Program-made: the position numbers and the translations under genes
The notes under the pieces: model-generated
Databases searched by the model: none
What the model was told of the DNA's origin: nothing
What the model saw: only the letters and a program-made list of their open reading frames with translations
In this document: piece after piece, positions 11,354-20,144 of the stretch
Numbering within the stretch: the first letter of the stretch is position 1
Layout of the letters: each line of letters begins with the position of its first letter
Assembly: GCA_006384855.1 (NCBI GenBank)
Contig: VCJN01000858.1
Coordinates: forward strand, 62,001-126,000
Source: Tetraselmis striata
Lineage: Eukaryota > Chlorophyta > Chlorodendrophyceae > Chlorodendrales > Chlorodendraceae
DNA length: 64,000 nt
Direction: 5' to 3'

Positions 11354-14300
11354 TCAGGCGGAAGGTACTCGGCTTGGGTAACGATTCCGGAACCGAATGA
11401 AGTCTGGGCTCTCAGTAAACTGTCGGTATGGTTTAGACAGTAAGAACGACCGGAAAATGTCCAGGTGCTTGACTCCGCGTAGGGGCTCCCAGGTGTCTTC
11501 GCTTGGTACGTTGTACGGGAACGCCCATCGCACTCGAAACAGTAGTCCAGTGCCATTGTTGTTGAAGGCAACATCGAGTATGTCCTGAACATGGAATCGG
11601 TTTGCGTCATGGACAATCGGTACTCGTTCAGACTTCGCCGGTTGGTCAGGGTCGTCATACCACTTCTCCAGCATACTCGCGTGCACCACGTCGTGGACTC
11701 GTACGCCCGCAGGTAGTTGCAATCGGAAAGCAACTGGCGAGATCTGCTCTGTAATGACGAAGGGGCCCACGTAGCGATCGCGTAGCTTAGCACAGGGTTG
11801 CTGAATAAACTTCAGATGAGACGCTTTCAGCTTAACTCTGTCGCCGGTCTTGAATGGTACGGGTAGTCGTTTACGATTAGCTGCAGTCTGCATACGAGTT
11901 TGAGCCTCCAGTACGCAATCATGCGCGAAGCGATGAAGCTCCTGTACATACTTGACGTGTTCCGGAAGAGCTCGAGTTGGCTCGGTTGCGAGTTGAGTAG
12001 TAGCAGGTGTAGTCGGCTCGAATCCCAAAGTCGCCTTGAAAGGGGACATAGTAGTCGAAGTCGACTGAGCAGCGTTGATCGCAAACTCCACGTTGGTGAG
12101 GTGGTTGACCCAATCATCGTGCAGGGGGTGCACGTAGCAGCGCAGCACTTGCTCCCAAGTTTGGTTAGTCCGTTCCGTCTGGCCATCGGTTGCTGGATGA
12201 AAAGCTGTAGAGATGTTCAGCTTAGTACCCATGGTCTTGAACATATCTTGCCAGAATTCCGACATAAATCTGGGGTCTCGGTCAGAGATGAGTTTAGCCG
12301 GCAGGCCGAAATGACGAAAAACTGAGCGATGCATAATCTCCGCCAGGCCTTCAGCAGTAACTGTCTTCGTAGTTGGCTCAACAATTACTCGCTTTGACAG
12401 TAGACATACGAAAATCACTACTGAGTCATACCCCTGGCACTCCGGAAGATCTGTGATTAAATCCAGGGATATTACCTCAAATGGTCGTGACGGTACGTCA
12501 TGGGGCTGAAGTAAGCCGTATGGCTTATGCCGGGCCGCCTTAGTACGTTGACAGGTAGGGCAGCGTCGCACGTAGTTAGTGACAGTCTGTTTCATACGGG
12601 GCCACCAGTACAGTTCCACAGTACGCGCCAGTAGTCGTCGTCCTCCTGGGTGTCCAGCAGTAGGCGCGTCATGTAGTTCGTACAGTGCTCGTTGTCGCAG
12701 GTCCGCCACATTTGGTACGTAAAGTCGTGAGCCGTAGGCGTACAGTAGACCATTACTGTGACGTACTAGCCAGGATGGTAAAGCCTTCCGCGATTTCAGG
12801 TACTCGTCGGAGTCATATGCGGTCTTGATTTCGTCATTAAACTTGTTGTCCGCCTGTAGTCGCGACTCCATAGCAAATAAAACTGAATTTATTTCGCAGT
12901 CAGCCTCGTCTTCTGACCAGTTGTTCAGCAGATCTAGCTTCTGTAGCGCATCCTTCAAGTCGGGTCGCCGAGAGAGGGCGTCCGCATGATTGGCAGCTCC
13001 TCGCTTGTAGACGATGTCCATATGTCGTTGGTAAGGCGCAAACACTTGCAGCCATCGTACTTGCCGCGTCGACAAATCGCGTTGGCGAAAGAAGTGCCGT
13101 AGTGTGTCATGGTCGGTGATGACCGTAAAGCCCGCCGCTCCATCAAGGTAGCATCGGAACTTGATGAGTGCATCACGAACCGCTAACAACTCTTGCTCAT
13201 GTACCGGGTAGTGAACTTCGTGTTTGTTCATCTTGCGTGCATGGTACGCGACAGGTCGAAGTCCTGAGCCTTGATCTTGCAGCAGCACAGCTCCCACTGC
13301 AAATCCAGAAGCATCTGTATACAATGTGTAACGGGCGTCCGCAGATGTGTCCGGTATACTCAGTACAGGTGCTCGTACCATTGCGTCCTTTAATGCACGA
13401 AACGCCGCATCAGCACGAGGCGTCCACACAAACTCCGGTTGATTCTTCGTCAGGTCATGTAGTGGCGCCGCAATAGCCGCGAAGTTATGGATGAACTTGC
13501 GGTAATAGCCAGCAAGGCCGAGAAAACCTCGTACGTCCTTTACTGTCTTCGGCACGGGCCACTGTTGAACTGCTTCCACCTTCCGGGGGTCCAACTTGAT
13601 CTGTCCTGCTTCGACGATATGGCCCAAAAACTCCACGCTAGTACCGCCGAACGAACACTTCGACAGCTTGATATGCAAGTGGTGTCGTTGCAACTCCCGT
13701 AGCACCAATCTGATGTGCTCGAGATGCTCTTCAGCTGTCTTGCTGTAGATCAGCACGTCGTCCAGGTATACCACGCAGAATTTGCCGAGATATGGGCTCA
13801 AAACACGGTTCATCATAGTCTGGAATCCAGCTGGGGCGTTTGTCAAGCCGAAAGGTAACACACAGTACTCGTAGAGTCCATAGTGTGTCCGGAACGCTGT
13901 TTTGTGGATGTCTTCCGGTTTAATTCGTACTTGATGGTAGCCTTTGTACAGGTCCAGAGTACTGAAAATAGTCGCACCATGCAATGAGTCCAATAATTCG
14001 TCGATACGAGGAAGCGGGGTCCGGTCTTTCTTCGTAAGGTCATTCAATTTACGGTAGTCCACACACATACGCAGAGTGCCGTCTTTCTTACGTACAAATA
14101 AAATCGGGGCGCCGTAGTTTGACTTGGACGGACGAATCCACCCTTTTGCCAACAATTCCTCCAGTTGTGACCGTACCTCCTGCAACTCCGCTGGTGACAT
14201 ACGGTACGTTCGTTCTTTGGGGGGTTCATCACTCTCCAGGTTGATCTCAAAGTCGAACTCGCGCTCCGGTGGCAGGTCAGTAGGCTCCGCGATGATGTCT

Positions 14301-15799
14301 GCAAACTCCATAAGGGACTCCTTGAGCTCCTCGGTCCACTCGGTCGACTGGTCCGTGCGCAGCTCAGCTACCGCATCGAACACCTCGCGTACCGCAACAG
14401 CAAACAGTTCCTCGCCGCGACTCTTCCTCAGTTCCTTCGCCATCTTAGCCGCGTCCAGGTGGTAAACCGTCGTAGGTACTGTATACTGTTCCGCTGTAGC
14501 AATGTGTTGTCCAGTCTTCCGGTGTTTAATAATTTTAGCAGTCCAGTCGATGTCAGGATTAACTGTTTCCAGCCAAGGTTGTCCGAGAATAATGTCGAAT
14601 TTCTCCAGGTCTGTAACTATAGCGTCCAATTTATAGTCGAAAGCTCCTACGGTAAGTACTTCGCTCCTCAGCCGTTTGGTACTGGTACTCATACTGCCGT
14701 TCGCCAGTTTTATACGGTGTTTTCCTCCGGATACTGTAGGGCACTGATGCAATTGCACCCATTCGGTACTCGCAAAATTTTCGGTTGCACCAGAGTCCAC
14801 CAGTATTTTACAGTGTCGTCCTCGCAATTCGCCAGTAATAGTCAGCAGTCGGGTACCACTCGGTGAAGATACGTTGCACAAACGCGATGTGGAGTCTTCG
14901 CCAGGTAGTCGGACGTTACGGTTGACATATTCATCAATTTGTTCGCCGAAGCTTTCGTACCGTAGTGGGTAGCGTACTGTCTCCGTCTCCAGATAACCCG
15001 TACTTCGTGCCTCCAATAATTTCTTCCAGGTTGTCCATAGTGCACGGTTCAAAGGGGTCTTCGCAGGTACAGTATTACGACGAGCGCGATACAGGTATAC
15101 AGGACACCGGTTGTCTCCCGTCCGCTGAGTGCCGAGGTACCGTAGATTGCTCTCCTGTACCCGGTACCCAGTTTGCTCGAGTAATCGTCGTACTGCTGTT
15201 GTCTCCGGCGTCGCGTCCGTGTCGCCGCGCTTGCCTTCCGGAAACCAAAGCAGTCCGCTGTCTTCTACAGTCAGAAGCACTCGTCTTCCATCGGTTACTA
15301 GAACCTTCGAGTGCGTCCACTCAGGCTTCGGTGGGGTTCTCAGGTGCTGCGGTAGAAACCGTACGCCGGCGCCATCGTCAGCGTAGATCTGTGTCGCCCA
15401 TCGAGTGGGGCCAACATCTTGTCTCGCACCTTCTATACCATCGTTCGTTGGACACGTAAACACAGAAGTCTCCGCTGGCAACTCATCCACCAGACGAAAA
15501 TTTCTAAGTAGTCGAAACCACGGCTTACGCGACCATTTTGGGACCACAATAATTGCTCGTAGATGCGGATGCAATAACTTCTGTCGAAGGTAGTGGCCCA
15601 AAAATTCTTCAATTCGGTCATACGGGGCATTTAGCCAAATACGCCGATATTCTCCGAGATCCTGTTCCTGAAATGGGCGCGTCGGACAGCAAAAACTACC
15701 AGAAACTTGAGAATTCAGGCCGTCATTATCGCAAGCTCCGTCCAGGTCGCAGGGTCCGTATTTCTTCGTGTACTCGTGAAATAATTCGCGATGTACCAT
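11354..15799 (-). CDS. pol: Gypsy Pol polyprotein with N-terminal methyltransferase-like and Nudix-like extension
   Basis: 1481 residues, intact. Residues ~1-130 resemble the segment after RNase H in DIRS elements (DWMVHRELF, WLNAPYDRIEEF, VVPKWSRKPWFRLL). Residues ~165-235 resemble a Nudix box (FPEGKRGDTD then TTAVRRLLEQTGY). Next come an aspartic protease (ILVDSGATENF, ~335), RT with FCVVYLDDVLIYS (~700), and RNase H starting YTDASGFAVGAV. The integrase has a zinc module HDAPTAGHPGG...CPTCQ and a catalytic core (DLITDLP, DRDPRF, DGQTERTNQTWE). A C-terminal chromodomain (FHVQDILDV, RVRWAFPYNVPSEDTWEPL) probably steers integration to particular chromatin. The frame stays open upstream to about 15930, where a TGA lies just after the Gag stop. 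Gag and Pol therefore do not overlap, and Pol translation needs its own start or a bypass. Confidence 0.95.
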   Translation of the reverse strand: MVHRELFHEYTKKYGPCDLDGACDNDGLNSQVSGSFCCPTRPFQEQDLGEYRRIWLNAPYDRIEEFLGHYLRQKLLHPHLRAIIVVPKWSRKPWFRLLRNFRLVDELPAETSVFTCPTNDGIEGARQDVGPTRWATQIYADDGAGVRFLPQHLRTPPKPEWTHSKVLVTDGRRVLLTVEDSGLLWFPEGKRGDTDATPETTAVRRLLEQTGYRVQESNLRYLGTQRTGDNRCPVYLYRARRNTVPAKTPLNRALWTTWKKLLEARSTGYLETETVRYPLRYESFGEQIDEYVNRNVRLPGEDSTSRLCNVSSPSGTRLLTITGELRGRHCKILVDSGATENFASTEWVQLHQCPTVSGGKHRIKLANGSMSTSTKRLRSEVLTVGAFDYKLDAIVTDLEKFDIILGQPWLETVNPDIDWTAKIIKHRKTGQHIATAEQYTVPTTVYHLDAAKMAKELRKSRGEELFAVAVREVFDAVAELRTDQSTEWTEELKESLMEFADIIAEPTDLPPEREFDFEINLESDEPPKERTYRMSPAELQEVRSQLEELLAKGWIRPSKSNYGAPILFVRKKDGTLRMCVDYRKLNDLTKKDRTPLPRIDELLDSLHGATIFSTLDLYKGYHQVRIKPEDIHKTAFRTHYGLYEYCVLPFGLTNAPAGFQTMMNRVLSPYLGKFCVVYLDDVLIYSKTAEEHLEHIRLVLRELQRHHLHIKLSKCSFGGTSVEFLGHIVEAGQIKLDPRKVEAVQQWPVPKTVKDVRGFLGLAGYYRKFIHNFAAIAAPLHDLTKNQPEFVWTPRADAAFRALKDAMVRAPVLSIPDTSADARYTLYTDASGFAVGAVLLQDQGSGLRPVAYHARKMNKHEVHYPVHEQELLAVRDALIKFRCYLDGAAGFTVITDHDTLRHFFRQRDLSTRQVRWLQVFAPYQRHMDIVYKRGAANHADALSRRPDLKDALQKLDLLNNWSEDEADCEINSVLFAMESRLQADNKFNDEIKTAYDSDEYLKSRKALPSWLVRHSNGLLYAYGSRLYVPNVADLRQRALYELHDAPTAGHPGGRRLLARTVELYWWPRMKQTVTNYVRRCPTCQRTKAARHKPYGLLQPHDVPSRPFEVISLDLITDLPECQGYDSVVIFVCLLSKRVIVEPTTKTVTAEGLAEIMHRSVFRHFGLPAKLISDRDPRFMSEFWQDMFKTMGTKLNISTAFHPATDGQTERTNQTWEQVLRCYVHPLHDDWVNHLTNVEFAINAAQSTSTTMSPFKATLGFEPTTPATTQLATEPTRALPEHVKYVQELHRFAHDCVLEAQTRMQTAANRKRLPVPFKTGDRVKLKASHLKFIQQPCAKLRDRYVGPFVITEQISPVAFRLQLPAGVRVHDVVHASMLEKWYDDPDQPAKSERVPIVHDANRFHVQDILDVAFNNNGTGLLFRVRWAFPYNVPSEDTWEPLRGVKHLDIFRSFLLSKPYRQFTESPDFIRFRNRYPSRVPSA

Positions 15800-15939
15800 C
15801 CAGTCGCTGAAATCCTTGTGGAGGAAATCAGGCCTCAGTGTCGTTTGAGGATACGAGGGCTGTACTTCTGTAGTCTCGCGAGCCGTTTTAGGGGACAGTC
15901 CTTCACCCTGTCGCGCGCCGCGCGCGGCCGACTCACGTC

Positions 15940-17100
15940 TTAGTTTCCCGGCCGGGTCTTTCTGGGTCGATATTCAGAAATCTTCTTCTTCTTGCTCGGG
16001 CACGCGGACGCAACATGACCTTTCGCCCTGCAGATAAAGCAGCGACCTTCCTTCTTAAATCTCTCAAACTCCTCCTCGGTCAATCGCCGCGCCATCAACA
16101 GGTCGTCTTCTTGTTCTGTAGCCTCACCCTCAGCACTGCTGTAGTACTGCTCGTCGTCGTCGCCATCGTCGTCCATGATGTTTAGGCGCTCGCGACGGAT
16201 CTCGCGGTGCACATCTGTCTCCCGCTCCGCAGCTTCAACAGCCAGAGCTGCCTGTACAGCTTCTGCCAGGGTCTTAGGGTTTTTCAGGGCAACCTCCTTT
16301 CGAATATGGGGTTTCAGTCCGCGCTGGAAGTCATGTACATTATCTTCCTCGTGGCGATGTGGTAACTCCAGTAGTTGCTCGCGGAAATAATTCGCGTACT
16401 TCTGTACTGTAGTCCGCTGTGTCGCGCGATCCAGATTGATACGAGCTTGCTTCGCCGGTGTACGTCCACAGAATTCGGTGATTAGTGCCGCCTCCATGTG
16501 CGTAATACCGGTAAAACCGCCGCCAATTTCGTCGTGCGTACTCGCCACTTGCGCGTACCACCACTTGGATACGGGTCCGTGAAAATAGCCAGATGCCCAG
16601 TACACGCTACGAGGTTCCTCCGGGTTTACATTGTGATATTTCAGGTAACCCCGTGCATGACGAAACCAGTTCCGTAGCTCGTCGATATTCGTAGTCGATA
16701 GCTTCTCGATCTTCGCTGGTTTCACATCGCTCGGCATGAGCCCAGGCATGTCGCTGGTCCGGGCAGAACGAAGCTGGTCTCGCATCTGCTGCTCTACAAC
16801 TCGGCTCCGGTTCACTCGGTCGTCGAAATGACTGAAGCCTTGTCGCACGTACTCGTCCAAGCGGCGAATCTCCGCCGTTGCCGCCGTTGTAGCTTGCGCT
16901 ACATCTTGCATCCTCGCTTGCTCCGTCGACATAGTCTCGACTCGGTCGGCTAGTCGTTGAAGCATGCTCATCATGGTTGCGAGGGTCGGTTGCGTGCCCT
17001 CTTGACCTCCTTCGAGCGGAATCGGCTGTGCTTCGCCGGCAGTGGCCGCTACCGGAAAGCTTCCGCTGTCCTCAGGTGGCGTCTCTCCTGGTGTAGCCAT
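15940..17100 (-). CDS. gag: Gypsy Gag protein
   Basis: 386 residues, intact. It starts at the first ATG about 40 nt after the 5' LTR. Residues ~40-110 are predicted coiled coil (heptads around MLQRLADRVETM). Residues ~125-290 match the retrotransposon Gag core (LRNWFRHARGYL, then VQKYANYFREQLLELPHR). An acidic stretch DDDGDDDE follows, and a C-terminal zinc knuckle CFICRAKGHVASAC (C-x2-C-x4-H-x4-C) sits before a basic tail. Gag forms the particle and binds the element RNA. The frame stops about 140 nt before the first pol Met, in a different frame. Confidence 0.95.
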   Translation of the reverse strand: MATPGETPPEDSGSFPVAATAGEAQPIPLEGGQEGTQPTLATMMSMLQRLADRVETMSTEQARMQDVAQATTAATAEIRRLDEYVRQGFSHFDDRVNRSRVVEQQMRDQLRSARTSDMPGLMPSDVKPAKIEKLSTTNIDELRNWFRHARGYLKYHNVNPEEPRSVYWASGYFHGPVSKWWYAQVASTHDEIGGGFTGITHMEAALITEFCGRTPAKQARINLDRATQRTTVQKYANYFREQLLELPHRHEEDNVHDFQRGLKPHIRKEVALKNPKTLAEAVQAALAVEAAERETDVHREIRRERLNIMDDDGDDDEQYYSSAEGEATEQEDDLLMARRLTEEEFERFKKEGRCFICRAKGHVASACPSKKKKISEYRPRKTRPGN

Positions 17101-17125
17101 CTTTACGTCGCTTACCGCTGTCTAA

Positions 17126-17137
17126 GCTCCGAAACCA
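17126..17137 (-). promoter_or_regulatory. Primer binding site of gypsy element
   Basis: Read on the minus strand it is TGGTTTCGGAGC, 2 nt after the 5' LTR, where a tRNA 3' end (GCTCCGAAACCA) would prime minus-strand synthesis. The tRNA is not identified. The same 12-mer at the same offset serves the TRIM at 18676-18687. Confidence 0.8.
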
Positions 17138-17139
17138 AG

Positions 17140-17550
17140 TGTTAGGCTCTAGCTTAAGCCTGTTCTTTAGGCCCTTTAGGATGCAGCGGAAGGATTTAGA
17201 AAGTATGGCCAATCTCTTCTGGTTACAGGGGTTCCTGGGTTATAGTTCTGTCTCTGAATTCTGCCTAGTAGACTAGTCCGAGGCGGTATTTATACCCGCC
17301 GAGGTCATAGTCATACCTGTGCTATGTTAGCCGGGTGTCATGGGATACCCGTGCTGTGTTAGCCACGTAAGGCTTGAGTCAGAGAACTCTAGAGAATTCC
17401 AGAACAGTCCTCGGCCTTATACTACTAATATTTACGCCCGCAATACTAATATGTACAGCGACTCCGCGGATGCGTAGTCGTACTACCTTTGCGGGGTTAT
17501 ACCTGCTAGTATAGCAGAACATTATGGCTATAGGGAAATGGAGTATAACA
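17140..17550 (-). repeat. 5' LTR of gypsy element
   Basis: 411 bp. In the element's orientation this LTR carries the promoter. It starts TGTTATACTCC and ends CCTAACA, followed after 2 nt by the primer binding site. Confidence 0.97.
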
Positions 17551-17555
17551 GGCCG

Positions 17556-18369
17556 CGATATCGAACAAGCTGGCGACTTGCATGGGGCCTTCCTCATTCC
17601 GCATAAAACCCGCTTGCCAACGGCGGATTATCCCTTTAGCTTGGCAGACGTCTTGCAAGCGTTGGGAAATTACGGTCATAAGGAGTTTCATAGCGGCACC
17701 CATAATCGAAATACCCCTTTAATTGTCCATAACGGTCGCGTCGCCTTTCTTGGGCACCGATACTATGGCCGAGCTACGCCACTGCTGGGGGATATAGTTC
17801 TTAGTCCATATCCCGTTAATTAGGGCCAGCAACGCCTTGCCATAATGGCTATTTGGGGCGTATATCGCCAATTTTAAAGCCTCTGCAGTGATCCCATCCT
17901 GCCCCCATCCTGGGCCTTATAATTTTTTAATGCCTAAGAGCCTTGACTAGTTCCTCCCAGGTTATATGCCCATTAATCCCGTTTAGTGCGGGGGCAATGG
18001 GTGGCGATGTACCGTGGCGGTGTTCCCACGCCGCACGGTACATCGCAACCCGGGGGTGGGGGTGGGGGTCACGCAGCAGCTCCCGATAGTGCCGCGCCCA
18101 GCACGCATTGATTTCGCCTGGCTCGGTATGAAGTACCCCCGAGACCGGATCGCGTAATTGCTGGTCGTTCGCGCCCTCGAATGATTCCTGCCCCTTGCGG
18201 AGAGGGCGCGCCCACTTCCAGAACTCCCGTCTCCCACCACCCTTCTTAAAATCCTGAACCGCTTTTAGCACGGCCCGCTCCCTCTGGCGGCGGCGGTTAT
18301 TACGTACTAGTGTCCGGACCCTATGCCGTGCAGCAGCATAATGTGCCGACGCTAGAGCGGCATCCCGAG
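17556..18369 (-). pseudogene. LINE reverse transcriptase, N-terminal part
   Basis: The piece upstream of the gypsy insertion. Residues ISQRLQDVCQAKGIIRRWQ and the QAGFMRNEE segment (17703-17560) match the N-terminal RT motifs of LINEs and lead directly across the gypsy into GFIDFRKAY at 10830. Further upstream (18271-17927) is a 114-codon stretch (KGGGRREFWKWARPL onwards) that fits the linker ahead of the RT. A stop and frame changes between the two pieces mark decay. Confidence 0.75.
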
Positions 18370-18552
18370 TGATAGAGGCGGAGTAACCACGACAAAAGCG
18401 CTAGCGGATCTGTTGCCAGTATGCGATATTTATCACATATATATGTACGAGTATCCATTACGGGTACCCGCACATAATGATACCGCTATTCCGTATATCA
18501 TACGGGATCCGCATACGAGTACAACCGATGATACTCGTACTTGTCGCTTACA
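18370..18552 (-). repeat. TRIM LTR, downstream copy
   Basis: 183 bp, identical to 18690-18872. It is rich in TACGAGTA-like and GGGTACCC-like palindromic words. Confidence 0.93.
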
Positions 18553-18689
18553 CTCCTACCCCTCTCAAAGAATCCGAATCGTCCCCTTCCACGCGCGAAG
18601 TTCATACATTATCATCCGTACACTATGGTGAATGGCACCACAATGCGGAATCGAACCTGCGCGCTTCCGGGTCAGGCTCCGAAACCAAA

Positions 18690-18872
18690 TGATAGAGGCG
18701 GAGTAACCACGACAAAAGCGCTAGCGGATCTGTTGCCAGTATGCGATATTTATCACATATATATGTACGAGTATCCATTACGGGTACCCGCACATAATGA
18801 TACCGCTATTCCGTATATCATACGGGATCCGCATACGAGTACAACCGATGATACTCGTACTTGTCGCTTACA
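18690..18872 (-). repeat. TRIM LTR, upstream copy
   Basis: 183 bp, identical to 18370-18552. The primer binding site lies at 18676-18687, 2 nt inside. Confidence 0.93.
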
Positions 18873-18991
18873 CCGAGGGCCCCTAGTCCCCCGGCACGCC
18901 ATAAAGGCCATGCGCCGACGATTAATCGCACCTAGGATAGACCGTTGCAGCGGCGGCCCTAGGTCACGACGCCTGGGCTTGGTGACAGCCC

Positions 18992-19787
18992 CTACCCACG
19001 CGCCGCCGACCATATTGCCTGAATAAAGTGGTCGGCGCCGGTGTCTAGGGATCCCCCCCCTCCCGAGGGCCCGCCGTTTACAGGTGGGTCATCTAGAGGG
19101 GTGAGCACCGCGAACGGATTAGCGGTGACAAAATCGTGGAACGGCTTGGGCCATTCAGAGGGAGAGTCACCGTGGGCCGGTTTGGGAATGGACCTTGCAG
19201 ACAGGCGTTCATGCAGGGGAGGTGGACAGGCATCCTCACGGATGGCGCCCATGGGGAAAGAAGATAGGACAGGGAAGTGATCGGAGGTGTCCCAAGAGTA
19301 GTCCACCCATGCCGAGGGCGAGAGAGGGGGGGGAGGGCCTATGGTGGCAGGCCATGCGATGAAGTGGTCGAGAACGCGGCAGCTGCCCCTCCGACAAGTA
19401 CCCAGTTCGCGCGCCGATGCGTCCCGCGGCCACATGGGCTCACCGCCGGGAAGGCACCGCCAACGCCTGAGTAGAGCCGTCAACTCCCTTTCATCCATGT
19501 TCCAATCCCCCCCCACCACGATCATATCCCTCGGATAACTCGTACGAAGCCGCGCCAACTCTTCGCGCAGGCGGTCCCGATACGGTTCCCCCTGTGAGCC
19601 GGTGGGCAAATAGGCCGAGATGAATATAGTGGCCGCGGAGTCACTGCAACCTCCCCCCACCCGGACACAGGTCCAACATGGGTGGGGCGCGCCGACTGCC
19701 CGCGCCCGGTACGGCGACCGGACTAACACACAACACCCACGTTCCGATGCAACGCGGTCCCCGAACGAATAGTAGTCAGAGTACCCT
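18992..19787 (-). pseudogene. LINE APE-like endonuclease domain
   Basis: A 245-codon open stretch (19729-18992) with an extension upstream to about 19787. It carries FISAYLPTG, then VVGGDWNMDE (the GDxN metal and phosphate motif) and SDHFPV (the catalytic SDH motif). These are hallmarks of exonuclease-endonuclease-phosphatase nucleases that nick the target for LINE insertion. The N-terminal strand with the first catalytic Asn and Glu is not visible, and a stop precedes the readable part. The domain is probably inactive. Confidence 0.85.
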
Positions 19788-19806
19788 GCTATCTACATCA
19801 TTGGTA

Positions 19807-20128
19807 GTCGTTATATTACATCAGGGCTTTCACAAAGCGCACTACAACAGAACTAACAGCAACTATGAAAGGTTGCCAGCAAAAGAGAGACATAAGCCTG
19901 AAACCAAGGTCGAGCAGGAGGACATGGAGCCAAGAACCAAGAAGGAGCCAAGGAACCACAAAGTCACTTAGCTGCCAGGAACTTCAGGAACCCTCGCCCC
20001 GGGGTAGGCTGTCAGGCGCGGCGAGGACGCTTGCAGCCAATGACCCGGGTCATAGGAACACATGCCAACGAACGACGCGGCGCCGGCGCAGGAGCACCAT
20101 CACCAGCACCAGCACCAGCACCATCACC
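19807..20128 (+). mobile_element. SINE-like insertion with 16-bp target duplication
   Basis: A 322-bp block framed by direct repeats of ATCTACATCATTGGTA (19791-19806 and 20129-20144). It ends in a CACCAG/CACCAT simple-repeat tail (about 20094-20128) directly before the second repeat. A long target duplication plus a simple 3' tail is the mark of target-primed retroposition. I see no tRNA-like head and no convincing protein. It may be a SINE or a truncated copy of some other retroposon. Confidence 0.6.
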
Positions 20129-20144
20129 ATCTACATCATTGGTA

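Larger units (their letters stand above)
10857..17550 (-). mobile_element. Complete Ty3/gypsy LTR retrotransposon with chromodomain, recent insertion
   Basis: A 6694-bp element on the minus strand. LTRs of 411 bp (10857-11267 and 17140-17550) look identical throughout and have TG...CA ends. It is flanked by a perfect 5-bp target duplication GGCCG (10852-10856 and 17551-17555). A primer binding site, a polypurine tract and intact gag and pol frames are all present. Pol order is protease, RT, RNase H, integrase, chromodomain, so it is a chromovirus-type gypsy. Identical LTRs and open frames indicate recent transposition. It landed in the RT gene of a dead LINE. Confidence 0.97.
18370..18872 (-). 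mobile_element. TRIM: 503-bp non-coding miniature LTR retrotransposon
   Basis: Two identical 183-bp terminal direct repeats (18370-18552 and 18690-18872) with TG...CA ends flank a 137-bp interior. A perfect 5-bp duplication CCGAG lies at 18365-18369 and 18873-18877. On the minus strand a primer binding site TGGTTTCGGAGC follows the 5' LTR after 2 nt, and a purine tract GAGAGGGGTAGGAG (18553-18566) abuts the 3' LTR. There is no coding capacity, so it needs another element's enzymes. It shares its primer binding site with the gypsy nearby. The interior also has a B-box-like GGTTCGATTCC on the minus strand. Confidence 0.93.
8839..19806 (-). mobile_element. APE-type non-LTR retrotransposon (LINE), copy 1, decayed and split by later insertions
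   Basis: Element order on the minus strand is endonuclease (about 19787-18992), linker, reverse transcriptase (18271-17556, then 10851-about 9700), a C-terminal zinc-knuckle segment (about 9480-9400) and a 3' UTR ending in A10 (T run 8839-8848). It was interrupted inside the RT by a gypsy element (10857-17550) and between endonuclease and RT by a TRIM (18370-18872). Several frameshifts show it is dead. A second copy lies at 50310-54110. The 5' end is uncertain. Confidence 0.85.
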
